The notes: a model not told the origin generated them from the letters alone. A stretch of 64,000 nucleotides of DNA from Reticulitermes speratus (GCA_021186555.1 JAJKFL010000008.1:12889936-12953935); one strand, 5' to 3'. Positions 1 to 13,000 are shown, counted from the first letter of the stretch. A program made the numbers and translations.

Positions 1-87
1 ACACTGTTACAAATCTGTGCTATTTTTATTAAAAGCCACAACCAGATAACAAGATTACATACAAAGCTGACACTGATGTTTACATAC

Positions 88-253
88 CTCATCAGCTCCT
101 ATATGCAAATACTGAATATCTGGATGGAACTCGACAACTTGTTTTATTAGTGAAGTAGCAACTGATACAGCCTCAGGATGTGATGGACACATGGAACTGG
201 GATATGCCTCCACTTCACGCAGCGCTCGCCATTTGTCATGCTTCAGAACAAAC
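88..253 (-). CDS. HEXD: HEXD-like coding exon 4
   Basis: A 166-nt exon from TTGCAG|TTTGTT to GAG|GTATGT. It encodes FVLKHDKWRALREVEAYP through LHIGADE and carries the GH20 catalytic Asp-154/Glu-155 pair at its very end. One base is left over to start a Val codon, so the next exon lies beyond the left edge. Confidence 0.9.
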
Positions 254-2134
254 TGCAACAATATATACCATAGCTGTAACAATGCCTCTCCAGTTTAGCA
301 TCCTGTCTATACAGTAAATCACAGACTAACTAGTCTGATATAAACATATTGTGCACAGGCCTGTTTTAAAATGTAAACACCCCCACCTTCCAAATATTCA
401 GTTCTACTCTCTCTGAAAAGTTACACAGAGAAAAAAGTGCCCCTCTTTTTTCATTCATTTGCATATGATAGCTACAGCCTTGTTGAGGACGAATGGAAGA
501 CCAGTGACATTTCCAAGATTGATATCCCACAAGACACGAATCCTGACAGTGTGAATGTCCATGACCAAAACCACTACTGTGGTGGCATGAAGTTTGGCAA
601 CAGCACCTTCTTGCTCATGCAAATAACATCATAAATGTCATAATCATAAGAAGCCATTTCAAAATAGCCAAAGTGAATATATGTTTATATTTAACCTGCA
701 CACTTTCATTATAAAAGGTATATGTTCTGAATAACAAAACATCTGAGTTATCTACCCCATGCTAGGCTGGAGCTTGTCTTGAATGGGTATCATGCAGCAG
801 ATTGAGGTGTGCAGAGTTCAACCAGTGTATGGCCTTGACAGACATCATCATCCTTCTAGAACCATGTTCCAACTTGGTGAATTTACTAACACTATACTGT
901 TTCTTGGATTAATATAATACAATACAACACAACATAATATAATATCATACAATATAATTAAACACTGTGAATTTACTTATCGTGCAGTGAAATATCATAT
1001 TTCAAGGCATATACCCACTTCAGTCTGATACAATTCCTCAAGAACCAATACTGATTTAAGAACAAGATACAATTACTTTAAATATATAAGCACTACTGTT
1101 AACATTGAAATGAACTGTTTTGTCATTTTTTAAAATTAGAAGCAGCACATCCTGACATACATACATACATACACATATACATTCACCGATCCAACATCCA
1201 CGTAAGTGGGATTGGATATGGAATTTGTCAAGAGCAGAACCTATAAATATTACCTCAAGATGTCCTATTGACTGTACAAGTGGAACTACTGCCAGCCCAG
1301 CATCTCCAGCAAGCTTCAAAAATTCACGAGCCTCTTCAGCAGTATATGCTCCAGCAGGACAAGAAGGTCCATTAGAACCAAGAACTGCAAGATCTCGAAC
1401 ATATGGGAAAGTATCCTCCCATTCAATCAGCAAACCTGTAGCTCCCCATTCACGAAGTAATGGAAACAACTACAAAAATATACATCTGTTTAGATAACAG
1501 CTAAAAACAATATCAATAATGGAACACAAACATAATATACTCACAAAAAATACCTTAAAATAAAGTTTACTGCATTTACTTCAATGCCACTGTTATACAG
1601 GTCATATTCTGAGGAAATCCAGCAGAGAGCAAAAACATATTTACCATCTGTACAGAATTGAATAAATTCAATATATGTCGCCCTGCAAGAAAGCTCTTAC
1701 TCTCATTACTGTCACTTTCAGTGCACAACATAAGGACGTTTCAAACAAATTCCCCAGACAGTACACACTTTAAACATGAGTTACATGCTCAGTGACAACA
1801 CTAGGTATCAGAAAGGAGTGTACGATACTTGACAGACACGAAGTTATTCAATACTCTCCCATTGACCTTCAAAAGTGAAATCATGGCATACAAGCATTTA
1901 AGCATTACAAATAAATAAATTGTACTTAAAATCCTGAAGTAAATGCACGTTGACTTTACATTCTTACCTGTGCCAAGAACGTTATTTTGGGTGGAGCACC
2001 CTTCAAATCCAAGTGAACAAGCCTGAAATGAAATGACACTTTCTTAATCTCCAATTAATCAATCATCAACAGCAAGCGGAAACCTAAATCGTCTGGATAA
2101 TGTACCTGTGTGAACCGAAAGTTAGTGTTTCCAT
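88..2134 (-). CDS. HEXD: Hexosaminidase D-like (GH20) gene, N-terminal part; runs off left edge
   Basis: Four coding exons: 2134-2106, 2022-1968, 1469-1254 and 253-88, giving the first 155 residues. All junctions are GT/AG with matching phases (29+55+216+166 nt). The start is the ATG at 2134, which gives METLTFGSHR before the conserved LVHLDLKGAPPK. The order of motifs follows hexosaminidase D: LVHLDLKGAPP at residues 11-21, GATGLLIEWEDTFPY in exon 3, PLVQSIGHLE at the end of exon 3, and HIGADE at residues 150-155. The last of these holds the paired Asp-Glu that GH20 enzymes use in substrate-assisted catalysis. Family members hydrolyse terminal beta-N-acetylhexosamine, preferring GalNAc, and are non-lysosomal; no signal peptide is visible here. 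The rest of the barrel lies beyond position 1. Assignment is by recognised family sequence, without a search. Confidence 0.9.
1143..1236 (-). repeat. Dispersed repeat end with TATG-type microsatellite tail, copy 1
   Basis: On the minus strand this reads CTTGACAAATTCCATATCC, then ACGTGGATGTTGGATCGGTG, then a run of ATGT units. The same block recurs at about 7727-7808. The conserved block plus microsatellite tail looks like the 3' end of a non-LTR element, but I cannot name it. It begins about 18 nt after the splice donor of HEXD exon 3. Confidence 0.7.
1254..1469 (-). CDS. HEXD: HEXD-like coding exon 3
   Basis: A 216-nt exon in phase 0 at both ends, encoding LFPLLREWGATGLLIEWEDT through PLVQSIGHLE. 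The open frame continues past the donor (GAG|GTAATA) into a dispersed repeat at about 1143-1236. That continuation is not coding. Confidence 0.9.
1968..2022 (-). CDS. HEXD: HEXD-like coding exon 2
   Basis: A 55-nt exon between TTTCAG and CAG|GTAAGAA. It encodes LVHLDLKGAPPKITFLAQ, the conserved first strand of the family. Confidence 0.88.
2106..2134 (-). CDS. HEXD: HEXD-like coding exon 1
   Basis: A 29-nt coding exon from the ATG at 2134 to a donor reading CAG|GTACAT. It encodes nine residues plus two bases that complete Arg-10 with the first base of exon 2. It is too short for ordinary ORF finding. It was placed because it supplies both a start codon and the right phase directly upstream of the conserved LVHLD motif. 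Confidence 0.75.
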
Positions 2135-2878
2135 TGTATTATTTTCACTGATCCATATTTACAGTAATAATTTGGTGACATGTGTATCTTACTGAATAAC
2201 ATGATTTACCGAACAGTTAACATCACATACCGTCCACCACAAAATCACAGCTATACCTAGGAACATACATCACTAACAAACTAACGTCAACACTCCTGTC
2301 ACCACTGTTCACAAATTTTACGCTCCTCGTCGTCCTGTTCTGAAGCTTATCACACAGACGTAACAGACTCCATCATGGCACACCACTTCAGATTTCTCAA
2401 ACGAAACTGTACATTTCCATTTCTGCACGTAATATGTCAACGCAAGACTTTGCCAACTCAAGCAATTGCTATTAACCTACATTTGAATGTTGGCAACCCT
2501 GTTATGTGAAAAATACAATGGCGTAATTACATCTGGCGCCAAGCATAAAAATATAGGTTGTCTGTTCTAAGGAATTGTCACGTTAGAATTTTAAATAGCA
2601 TGAAGTTGTAGATTAATTTAATTTATTATTACTCAGGTCCATGAGTTCTCTATTTATCTAATGAAATACCTTGTACCTTCATTACAAATGCTGTTAATAA
2701 CTACAATATTCAAATCACAGCCAAATTTGAAATTTTATTTTAACATTCCATACATCCATAAAATGTCGTATGTTGGATACAGAACATGTCAATCGAAACA
2801 CATACACACCATCAACAGAACTTACTTAGAAAATAGCATAATAAATAAAATTGTTAAAATTTAAATATATGGCAACAT
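2135..2878. other. HEXD 5' flank / presumed promoter, no further gene
   Basis: This lies upstream of the HEXD-like start codon and should hold its 5' UTR and promoter. I see no convincing TATA box or initiator and no coding frame. Confidence 0.4.
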
Positions 2879-2891
2879 ATATTGAAAACAA

Positions 2892-3169
2892 GGGCCGGGA
2901 TAGCGTAGTCGGTATATCGATTTGCTACGGGCTGGACGGTCCGGGGATCGAATCCCGGTGGGGCGAGATTTTTCGCAGCCGTCCAGACCGGCCCTGGGGC
3001 CCACCCAGCCTCCTATACAATGGGTACAGGGTCTCTTTCCCGGGGGTCAAGCGGCCGGGGCGTGGAGTTGACCACCCACCCTCATCTAGTGCCGAGGTTA
3101 AAGAAAGAGTAGAGCTATACCTCTACTCCCCCTCTGGGCCTTCGTGGCCTGTTCTAGGGAGAACTTTTA
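2892..3169 (+). mobile_element. tRNA-derived SINE with 13-bp target-site duplication
   Basis: The head carries RNA polymerase III promoter boxes: TAGCGTAGTCGG fits the A box TRGCNNAGYNGG, and GATCGAATCC fits the B box. The body reads GACCGGCCCTGGGGCCCACC, CAGCCTCCTATACAATGGG and GTTGACCACCCACCCTCAT, and is shared with the copy at 45927-46169. The direct repeat atattgaaaacaa flanks it at 2879-2891 and 3170-3182, marking LINE-mediated insertion. It is not a functional tRNA gene, because the acceptor arms do not pair. Confidence 0.88.
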
Positions 3170-3182
3170 ATATTGAAAACAA

Positions 3183-6100
3183 AACACTCGTTAGTTCCAA
3201 GTCAGGTACAGGATAGTGTTAACATACACAATAACAGAATAATTTGCGCCAGAGTACCAAGACATATAAAGTCTCTAAAATAATAGTTATAGACAATTAC
3301 ACTATATGCCAAAGGGAAAGAAATTACCTAAAAATGACGTGGCTTGAGACAGTCAAATGTCCGTAACAATAAGGCTTGGGAGCAGTACAAAACAGTATAA
3401 TAATTTGATAGAATAAGATATGACATTATAATATAATATAATATAATATAAAGAAATTTTATAAAATTTATAAAATGTATCTGATGGTTCCATCTCATTT
3501 GAACATAGAATAGGATGAAAGTTAATGCCTTGAGAAGGATTTATAATGAAAATATTCTTGTAATGAATAAAAAGAATGTAGGTGTAAAAACTGTTTCAAT
3601 TGCACTTCGAATTTCTTAAGGTCATCTGGTGTCTCTTTGATGTGTGATGGAAGATTATTGTAAACCTTTAATCCTGAATAGTAAATTCCGATAACCATAC
3701 ATTTGTGGAATATACTGGGGATTTACGGCCTTATAAAAAATTACTCGTACTTCTAACAGATTTTAAGTGTCAAATAAGTCTGGCACTGCAAAGGATGTGG
3801 TAATGTGACCTCACTAGGAAGTCTTCTAATATTCACTGTAATTTCCAGATTGATGCAATATGCTACCATAATATTGATAATATGTGTGAAAAAATAATAT
3901 TCTAGATGATGTGATCAGAATAATGGCTAACATTAGACTGATCACCATACAATCATATTATATGTCTCTCGGTATGGGTTTATAAGATCACATTGATATC
4001 CCCCACCAACAAAAAGTGCTTGTAACACAAGCTCACACAATGATGCATATGCACACTTGTATTTTTGAGAGAAAAATCTTAAAATGTACTGTAATGCTTA
4101 TTTGGAACAAACATTGACAAGAGTGATCATAACTCTTCAGTTTCAAAATTTGCTTCTGCTGCCTGTACCTCTTCATCACAATACCCAAAATTTAGTACTT
4201 ATGAAAGCATTTTTCCATTTTGTTGGCACGTTGCAGTAAGGGGAAGAAGCCTTACTGTAGAAAATTATCTACTAAAATTGTGCTTGAAACAAACTATTTC
4301 ATGCTTTAACCTGCATGCTTGATATACACTCATCATGATTCATGATCAAATTTGAAAAACAGAGCATCTTACAAACATCTGTTACAGCTAAATAAAAGGT
4401 TTTTAATTCCTTATATAACATAAAATAACATGAAATTCTGTTCTATATTTACAATTTACCTGATTCTTATGCTCTTTTTCTGAATTGAATGCATACTGAA
4501 CGAGCTTCTTTTCAGAGGATGAACCAGGCTGAAAATCTGCTGTTTTATTATCAGCTAACGAATTACAGTTGCATATTCGTCAGTTCACAAACATCTGCTT
4601 TTTGTTTTGTTTTCCCACAATGTTACTATGCCCATTTGTTTCTAAGACTACAGCTGTTTTTTTTTTATTTTGCCTTCATTAGGTTACTTTACCTCATTCT
4701 GGTTTTGCAGTAAATCATTTTGACTTTCTTCTATGTCTAAACCTGCCACTGCTACTCTCTTTGTCTATTCCAACACAATGGCCAAACAACCATAATGTTC
4801 ATTTCTGTGATACTTCCCATAAAGATGTTTCCCAAATTTCTCTCCTGCGTACTGTTACATTCCTTATTCTTGCTTTCCCTCATCTCAGCAGCGTGCAATC
4901 TACTGTCCCTCCACTTCATTCACGTTCATACATCATGTGCAAATATTAATAGTCTACGGATGACATGATCTCAGAAATGGATCTTTTTACTCTTGTTTTC
5001 GGTCACAGGCCAGCAAGGTTAAACATCATAAAGACAATGGAAGGAAGGAGAAAGTATTGGAATGAAATAGGCTCCCACAAAATGATTTTCACTTGCTCCG
5101 AAAATTTTTTCATTACTTTATTTCTGCTTGATAGAATCTTTCCACCACCATTATTCATATTCTGTTGTAATCTCATATTCCCCTTGTATCCACAACCAAG
5201 TTTGTTTTTAAAATAATTAAACCAATCCACCATCTCGTAAGGAGATGGTGGATTTGTCTTCACAACTAGTACACTCTTCTCCAAGTTGGCTATAGGCAGG
5301 TTGGCCAGATTTTTTATTCTGGGCAGAGACAAGAATATCTTTCTTTGCCACCACATCCAGACTGGTTCTGGTATGGAGACATTGTACATAAAATTGAGAG
5401 TTTATCAACTGATTAAACCAAATTTCATGTGCATCAGTTGAGAAATCTGTAATTTACTCAAATTACCTACAAGTCAAGGATATAATTTAAATGCCTGTAC
5501 ATCAGGGAAAGAGTTACAATAGAAGGGGGTAATGATGGGAAAGTCCCATGACCCAACTGTTCTCCATTCATGGACAAAGGAACACAGTATTTGATGTATG
5601 GTAGGCTGTGCACACCACAGGTAGATGGCTCAGACATAGAAGTAAAGAGAAAGGAGCTTTACCAGTTGAACTACAGTGGCTTGTAGTAGATGCAAACATT
5701 ACCAGTTCAGCTCCACACAATCTAAGCAGATGACAAAAGACATATCTTTTCCACCACTACTTACCTTATTTTGAAATGAAAAACACTTTCCTACATACAC
5801 AAAACAATACCACTTCAAGAACGAAGCACAAAAGATGTAAAGTGTATCTAGTATGTAAGTGTATTTCATTACACATGTACTTGATGCTTGAAGTGTGAAG
5901 TGATGAATCAGAATGTCATCCCCATTTCTTTCTTCATACACTTCAAATCATCTCACCAATATTATGACCATTAGTTTCTTACACAAATAATACAAGGGAT
6001 GCAAAATATGTACTTCCACAAAAACTGACAAATACAAGCAAGAATTGCAGATAAGTTTACAATGCAAACAAATCACAAAACTGTTTTGTACTTGTTAATT

Positions 6101-6335
6101 TTATAATTGCTCAGTCAAAAAATAATCCTTTTGTCATAATTTTGATTAGAATTATGCACAAAGACATAATTCTGTTTCGCACTTCGCCTTTTGAAGCATT
6201 ATGTAGTATATGGAATGTGAATAATCAAGTATACACATAAACTAGTGTACTGCACATGTATATAGTTATAACTCTTTGACAGAAACATGCACTTTGTATA
6301 ATGCTGATGTGCATAAGAAGTTGTCTTTGTGCTTC
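3183..6335. other. Intergenic DNA without recognised genes
   Basis: AT-rich DNA between the HEXD-like gene and non-stop. I see short AT-rich microsatellites near 3429-3450 and a 13-14-bp stem at 5225-5253 (atccaccatctc ... gagatggtggat). No coding frame with recognisable content is present on either strand. Confidence 0.5.
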
Positions 6336-6540
6336 ACCAAGAACCACAATACGAAAGTATAGCTCCACACAATCTTAACCCTGGGAATAGATGAAGGTGA
6401 GTGAGCTTCACAACCCCACTGAACTGGAGGCTGTGTTGGCCCTTGACCCAGTCTGGATACTTGGAGAAGACAAGTAACTTGCCCCTGCCAGCAATTAAAC
6501 TTTCAGTCCATTGCACAGCCTGTACCCAGTAGCTGTGGAG
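6335..6540 (-). mobile_element. Diverged tRNA-derived SINE
   Basis: On the minus strand a degenerate B-box-like stretch (AAGTTTAATTGCTGGCAGGG) is followed by CCAGACTGGGTCAAGGGCC and ACACAGCCTCC. These resemble the head and body of the SINEs at 2892 and 54252. No clear target-site duplication was found, so its limits are approximate. Confidence 0.5.
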
Positions 6541-6835
6541 ACTCGTCTATCCCATTTCCTCATGAAGATGTGTACAACACTTTAAATGAAACATATAAAG
6601 AAAAAAAAAATTTATATAAATGACAGAACAGTGTCAGAAGATAAAAAGTTGAGAATATAAATAGTAGATTCTTAATGTGAGGTTAAGCACTAGTTTCAGC
6701 AATAACATTTAATAACACCAGGGATTAATTTTCGGGAATAATTTCGCTGTTGTTAACAGTGACTTGAAAGTGCATGATAATGCAGTGTATTCTCAGTTAC
6801 TGACAGTGTTGCTAAATAAATTATAAATACAAATA

Positions 6836-8267
6836 CAAGGCCTGATCAAAAAGAATGTGGACTGATGTTCTGAAACAAACAATACTATACTTACCATCAT
6901 GATGGACTAATCCCCTTCATATAGGCCCTTCTGCTTGAACACACTTATTCCAGTGGCTACTTCACGGCTGGAAGCGCCTCTTACACTCCGTTTTGGGAAT
7001 ATCTGAAAGCTGCTGCATAGTGTTAAGTTACATCATTTCCACATCTTCACATCCTTTACCTTTCAAGGTGTTCTTAATGTGGGGGAAGAAGGAAAAATCA
7101 CATGGGGCCATATCTTGGGAATATAGGGGTTGATGCATCTGTCGAATGTGGTGTTTAGCTAACACCTGCCATTCAAGTTGGGCCAAGTACGCCAGTACAT
7201 TGTCATGAGATTCACCATGCACCAGACTGCCATTTTCTTGGTTTTCTTACAGAAAACTGCATCATGAAGACATCTTAATACTTCAAATAAAAATAGTTTG
7301 TTTAGCCTCATGAAACATATTTTCTTGAAGGAAAAAAGTGATAAGCATCACCTATGTCTGGCACTGAACTTGGTGCCCTTTCTTGGGTTGTGATGATGAA
7401 GATGTTTTCCAGTGTAATGACTGTTGTTTAGTTTGGGGTCATAATGATACACCCATGTTTCACCACCAGTTATAATGCTTTTAAAGAAACTTTTGTCTGC
7501 TTCTGCACTTTGAAGGAAATCATAAGCTATGGACAGGCGGTACTCCTGTTCCACTGTCAGGAGCTGTATGACAATTTTTGCTGAAACACATATCATTCAC
7601 ACACATTCTTAGTGAGTGAGTATGAATTCTCTTGTTATTTACAGTGTTTTACTAATTTCATGTAACTTTGTATCTCATTTGTATCTCAGTGTTTTGACTT
7701 GGTTGCATATTGCAATCTACTCTGTTCTTGACAAATTCCATATCCAATCCTACTTGCGTGGATATTGGATCGGTGAATGTATGTGTATATGTATATGTAT
7801 GTATGTACCATGCCCAACTTTTCAGTTAAAATTTCCAAGCATAAGCCAAAAGAAATTCCTAGTTCCTCGGCTACTTCCCTAATGGTTAGCCTTCAATGTG
7901 TTTTCACCAAGTCAAGCACTTTTGCTATCACTTCATCATTTCTACTTGATGAAGGATGTCCAGAACACTTGTCACTTTATATCAATGTGTGCCAATCTTT
8001 TAAGTGGCCAAACCACTCAAAAGATTGCATGAGGCATAAAGCCCATGGCCTCCTCTCTAAAGATATTTTTAATCATCGAATAAGTTGAACATAAAAAATA
8101 TGACCAATGACAGAAACACTGCTGTTTACTTGTGATGATTTCATCACAATGAATGGCTGCAGTGAGGTCTTGCTGGTTGAGGACATGCAGGCACATGGCC
8201 AGACACACTCAGAGAAGTCAGGTACTAGAGAAATAAACTCAGTTCAGATACTTTTTATCAGGCCTCA
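6836..8267 (-). mobile_element. Mariner-like transposon relic with terminal inverted repeats
   Basis: The ends are inverted repeats (caaggcctgatcaaaaagaa on the left; TGAGGCCTGATAAAAAGTAT read inward from the right), each flanked by the mariner target dinucleotide TA. Broken minus-strand frames match the mariner transposase in order: a helix-turn-helix-like stretch at about 8080-7830 (RNDEVIAKVLDLVKTHxRLT), then LLTVEQEYRLSIA, ITGGETWVY near 7475-7450, and YSQDMAPCDFSFFPHIKNTLKG at about 7130-7060. The ITGDETW motif has lost its catalytic Asp (D to G). Stops and frameshifts are many. The core is interrupted by a separate insertion at about 7592-7808. Confidence 0.88.
7592..7808 (+). mobile_element. 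Repeat nested inside the mariner relic (microsatellite-tailed), copy 2
   Basis: About 215 bp separates the mariner coding stretches ending LGM and beginning VSAKIVIQLLTVEQ, which are adjacent in intact mariners. The right half is the same block as at 1143-1236: cttgacaaattccatatcc, ttggatcggtg, then a (TATG)n tail. This places its insertion after the mariner. The class is uncertain; the 3' end of a non-LTR element is the best guess. Confidence 0.65.
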
Positions 8268-8775
8268 TACGCAGAGTGCATGAGATGTTTATTACAGTGA
8301 AGCAAGTTTTATAGGCAGTACTTGCAACACCAAACTTTACTGTACTTCACAGTAAGAATTAAATTTCTCAAAGAAATATACTGTATACAATTAAAGAAAA
8401 TAAAATGGAAGAAAGCTGAAAAACTGAACACTACAAAAGTTCCATTTAATTATTCTGTAATAATATTCAAACTGGGGCAGCACACAGTAGTTTATGTTTG
8501 TTTATGTATATATGATTAAATATTTTGATCACCACTCATGCAGACAAAGGCTTTACATATCAACATGAAACTACATATGTAACAAAATACACTACAGTTA
8601 TGAGTCAAGTAATGTCATTCTTGTCCTAAATGTTCACATGAAACAGAGAACAAATGAAAGGTTAATTCTTATTAAAATATATGAACATATCAGTTACATC
8701 TTTATTTCAATACTGTTACTTGTATTCAATTTACAATGCCCAGACATAAGAAGTGAAGTCTGGTACATGAGGGGG

Positions 8776-8776
<1 letters not shown>

Positions 8777-8834
<58 letters not shown>
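8777..8834 (+). repeat. (CA)n microsatellite, about 28 units
   Basis: An uninterrupted run of CA. It inflates an apparent ORF across this interval with a poly Thr-His stretch. Confidence 0.97.
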
Positions 8835-8838
<4 letters not shown>

Positions 8839-11800
8839 TTGCAAACATACAAATTTACATTTGTCTTCTCATTACATTCACATAAAATGCAGACTTACAA
8901 AGACGAACACAATAATAATACAATAATAAATAGAAACAGAACATGTAAGTCGAATTCATTAGTTCAAATCTGCACAATTCTGGAGATGACAGAAATTCCA
9001 ATTTACAGGATACAGTACTTGATAATCACTGAAGTCAAATCACAACAGTTTCTCATAAATAATTAAAAAAGAAAATAGAAAACAAAACTATTAAAGAACC
9101 CATTATTTCCAACACCCAACCCACCAATTTCTTTACTGATGCAAGGGATGGAATATATTCGACATATGTACAGAAAATATAATCATTACAACAACTTTTA
9201 GTGTAAATAATGAAATATAATTTTTGGGCATTAAATTTAGAACTTCTACAACCTGAAAAAAGCTTGGAGCTGATCTAGAAATTCAGATTTAATTTTCTAC
9301 CAGAGCATATCAATAACGGCAAAATATAACAAATTTATGCAGCAAAACATTCATCTTCCACCACAAGAAAAATCATTCACGCACCCACCACAACAATCTG
9401 CTGAAATCACAAGGTACTCATATATCATATTTCCTAGAACTTAGCATATCTTAGCATACAGATACCACACAGGAATTGAGAGATGAGCAAAGTAATGGCA
9501 GTACAATTGTCCTTACAATGAAATAATTAATGTGGTCAACTTGTAAACAAAGAAATAAATCAGAGTGTAACAATCATTCCATGCAAATGTACTGACTGGC
9601 TTCAATTTAACCCACTCAAAGTATTTTAAACCCCCTGTCAAATAAACTAGAATTGGCACTTCTGTTGTTGACATGCTACATGAAAAATGTAAACAATACA
9701 TTTTCAAAATCATCTGTTGGGATAGCACATGTCCAGTATGTTCAGTGTCTCAGTCTGCACTTGATGACTGTGCAAACTGCACACTGGGAGATGGGGAAAA
9801 CCAATGTTGTATGCATATTATAAAATAACATTATGTTCTGTTATTATATTGATGTTAAAAAAAATATGTTATGAATTCTAAAGCAAATCATGCGTAATAA
9901 ACAGTGACAATTTAAAAATTTACACAAGATGCTGTTTTTGGACTGTTTTCTAAAGATTTTCTTTCCCGAAGTCAACTGGGTTTTGAGGCTGGTTGAATTA
10001 TGTGCTCCTGTACTGTAATCCCTTTTGCAGTTCATGTCCAGTTTGTAGCACAGATTCAGTAACTACGTAACTGAATTTACATTTAAGACAGAACAGCCTA
10101 AAAAGTGGACTTCACACTTAAATATATGGAGTTTGCCAGTAAACTTGGAAGAGTAATGATGACAGTAAGTATAACATACAAGATTTGAAGCTTTCAAATA
10201 GGTATAATAGCCAAAAAGATAAGAAAAGAGACTTAAAAGATAATTCACTTATCAAAATAAACCATGTTTTGTCTACACACAAAAAGGAATATTCCTCACA
10301 ATTTTTGTATATCACGTTGACTTAATTATCAAACAGCAATACCCCAATATACATAATGCTGCTTTCTGGACTTCTGCATTTTAGGAACATGCAACCAAAC
10401 TGAAAATGTGCATCAATGTAATCTCACAAGATTATCTTTCAAAAGCATAAAGAACTACAACAGTATCAAAAGCAAAATGACTAAAGTTTCAGTAAGATTA
10501 ATTTATTTTACCACAGGCATTGCTAATCCTTCACGATCAAAGAGTACTGTGAACCACTGGTTGCCAAGTTAACCACAAATCAACATTATTTCGTATGGTG
10601 ATACACTGTCTGTATTTTGAAACGTTATAGTTTGTCTTAAAATTTATTACTTTTGAGTTTCTTACTAAAAAAACAATGTGGTGACACTGTATATTATTCT
10701 TTACTTGGGTCACGTGTTTTGAAAGCTTAATGCTCTGGTAAGATAATTTAAAACAATGTTAACACCAGAAACTATATAAATGCAACTGGCATTACACATT
10801 TTCTGATTAATTCACACAAAATGTACTCTGATGCACCTACAAGTCCACACATGACATGTTACTTAATCCCATTTGACGCTGAGAAAAGGGTTTATATGAA
10901 TCCAAAACTGACTGTAACAATCCAAAATTAGTTATTACTTAGTCATTATTAAAACATTATCATGGTTTCATAGTGCACAGCATTTCCTTTGTGTGAGTCT
11001 ACACATCAATGGGCTAATGCAGGAATTCATATTTGTACACAAAGTTGAAGAATGTCAGTTACCTACTGCTTAATCTAAAGCATAAACACATATACATTTT
11101 CAGTTTTCAGGTTTTTATGGTGGGCGTTACTTAAATTATGGTCTCATGGTTCTTACACCGTTTAGGATAAATTTATTCCTCAGAAAAGTCAGAAGAAACT
11201 TATCCTATATAGTGCAAGAACCAAAATGACCATAATTTGAAGTTCAAACACTGTTTTATTCCACAAACGGAACAAAAATAATTTAATAAGGGTTGGCCAC
11301 ATTCCTGGAATAAAGGAAACGTTCCAGACAACATGTACGCTGCTCAAAACAAATGAGGCATGACCCTCCACCAGGGTATAAGTATACTGCAGTGATTCTC
11401 AAACTTTTTTGTCTGCAATTCAAAATCATAAATCACATTGACCTTGCAATCCAAACAATACCAGCATTTACACAGCACCGCAACAAATCGCCACAGACTT
11501 ATAGCATAATATTAAATGAAAACTGTTAAGTCATATAGACACAACTACTCAATGTCTACTGATGTAAATCTTTCCTGAAAACAATTAAATTGGTGAATAC
11601 AGAAAGCATCCAGCTTGACTATTTTTGGAGTTCATGAGCCACCAGAAGGTTCTTGTCATCCAAAACAGAGTTGTAACCCTGGGGTTTGGAATCTACGGTA
11701 TAATGAAACAACATTATCGAAGAATGTGGGACCTAGCCAAGATGGGCTTGTCAGTTTCTGCACAGGGATGATAAAGCCAATCATAAAATTAAAAAAAGAA

Positions 11801-12600
11801 ACATTATGTGTATTAAATATTCAGTGAAAACCGGCACTTTTTTAAATTTGCGTACATTTGCCTTAATGTTCTTACAATTTTTTCTCAACCATAATTTCAG
11901 AATATGCCTTATTAGTGAATAAAAGTTTATTCCCATTTACACAGCATCATTATTTCAAGTGTGTGGCACGCATGTTTATATCTCTTGCACACAAATAAAA
12001 ACCAGATAAAAAAATACCGTGTCATAGTTTATGGCCATCATGTTCACGATCAGCTTACCCAATTTAGCCAAAACCAGGTTTATTTATTACAAGTTATTAA
12101 CAACACGTGAGGATTTGTTGTGCTGTGTCATCCAACATATTGGATACACAATTTTCTAATATGAATATTTCATCATCAGTAATGAGATAATACATTCACA
12201 CACACACAACCAATATATTCCCATTATACAAGTGAGTCACGTCATAAGGTAAATACAGAGTCCTACCTGTTCAATTCTAATACATACAAGGAAGTCACAC
12301 AACTGAGCCAAAGAAACTGTTAAATTTGTAAGCTACTAGTCTGAGAAGTAAACTGTAGAACATTTTTGTGTTATTTTATATCAAACACTACTGGACATCT
12401 TCTGTTGTGATTACGTAGCATTGTGATTACACGAGCAATGTAGTTACCAACAGATGAAGAGGTTGTGTATTCTCCAAGGTAACACATAACTAAGAAATAC
12501 GGTGTTACTTTGCAATCCCTACATGTATGGTACGTTTTCACGATGTAGAAGGGAAATCCCTTTTCTGAAACTCATCAAAAATGCCTACCTACCACCAACC
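8835..12600. other. Intergenic DNA without recognised genes
   Basis: AT-rich non-coding DNA. The only hint of structure is at 11391, where cagtgattctcaaacttttt resembles the terminus of hAT-type elements; I did not find its partner end. Part of this stretch may belong to the long 3' UTR of non-stop, but nothing in the sequence decides that. Confidence 0.4.
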
Positions 12601-12819
12601 ATTGGTTCCCCTTGGTCTCCTTAATTTTTGCTTTTCATCCCAAGGGGCTATGCCATGAAGAGAGATTCTGCTTTCCAAGAGAAGCAGTCTGGCAACTAAC
12701 AACCCTCAGACCTAAATGCCCAACCAGAGAAATATAAGGCAGGTTAGTTGAAATGACAACTAGGAAGTAGAGGGACCAGCATAATACACAAACTGAAAGA
12801 AGTTGGAAATAATCCTGAC

Positions 12820-13000
12820 TTCGAAGATCATCTTCTGGGATGTGACACTGCATAGTCTGAAAGAAATTTATTGACATTTTGGAGAAACCTGTAGCCTCCA
12901 TCTTCACTGTAGGATAAGCCATGCATGGAATTCCAAAATGCTGGCAAGTCTCCAAGACTACATACATGGTACCACATTCACAGTCACCACCATGAGAACC
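12820..13000 (-). repeat. Dispersed repeat containing a MEATGFSKMSINF-type frame
   Basis: A minus-strand frame reads MEATGFSKMSINFFQTMQ then HIPEDDLRSQ. Related phrases occur at 32650-32745 ([16 protein letters not shown]), 46998-47216 ([12 protein letters not shown]) and 31575-31680. I know similar phrases as products of an abundant insect repeat, not a host gene. The surrounding 154-codon ORF (13099-12635) is therefore treated as repeat-derived. Confidence 0.55.

Noticed and set aside
8638..9066. 142-codon plus-strand ORF
   Set aside because: It is created by the (CA)n microsatellite, which reads as a Thr-His run.
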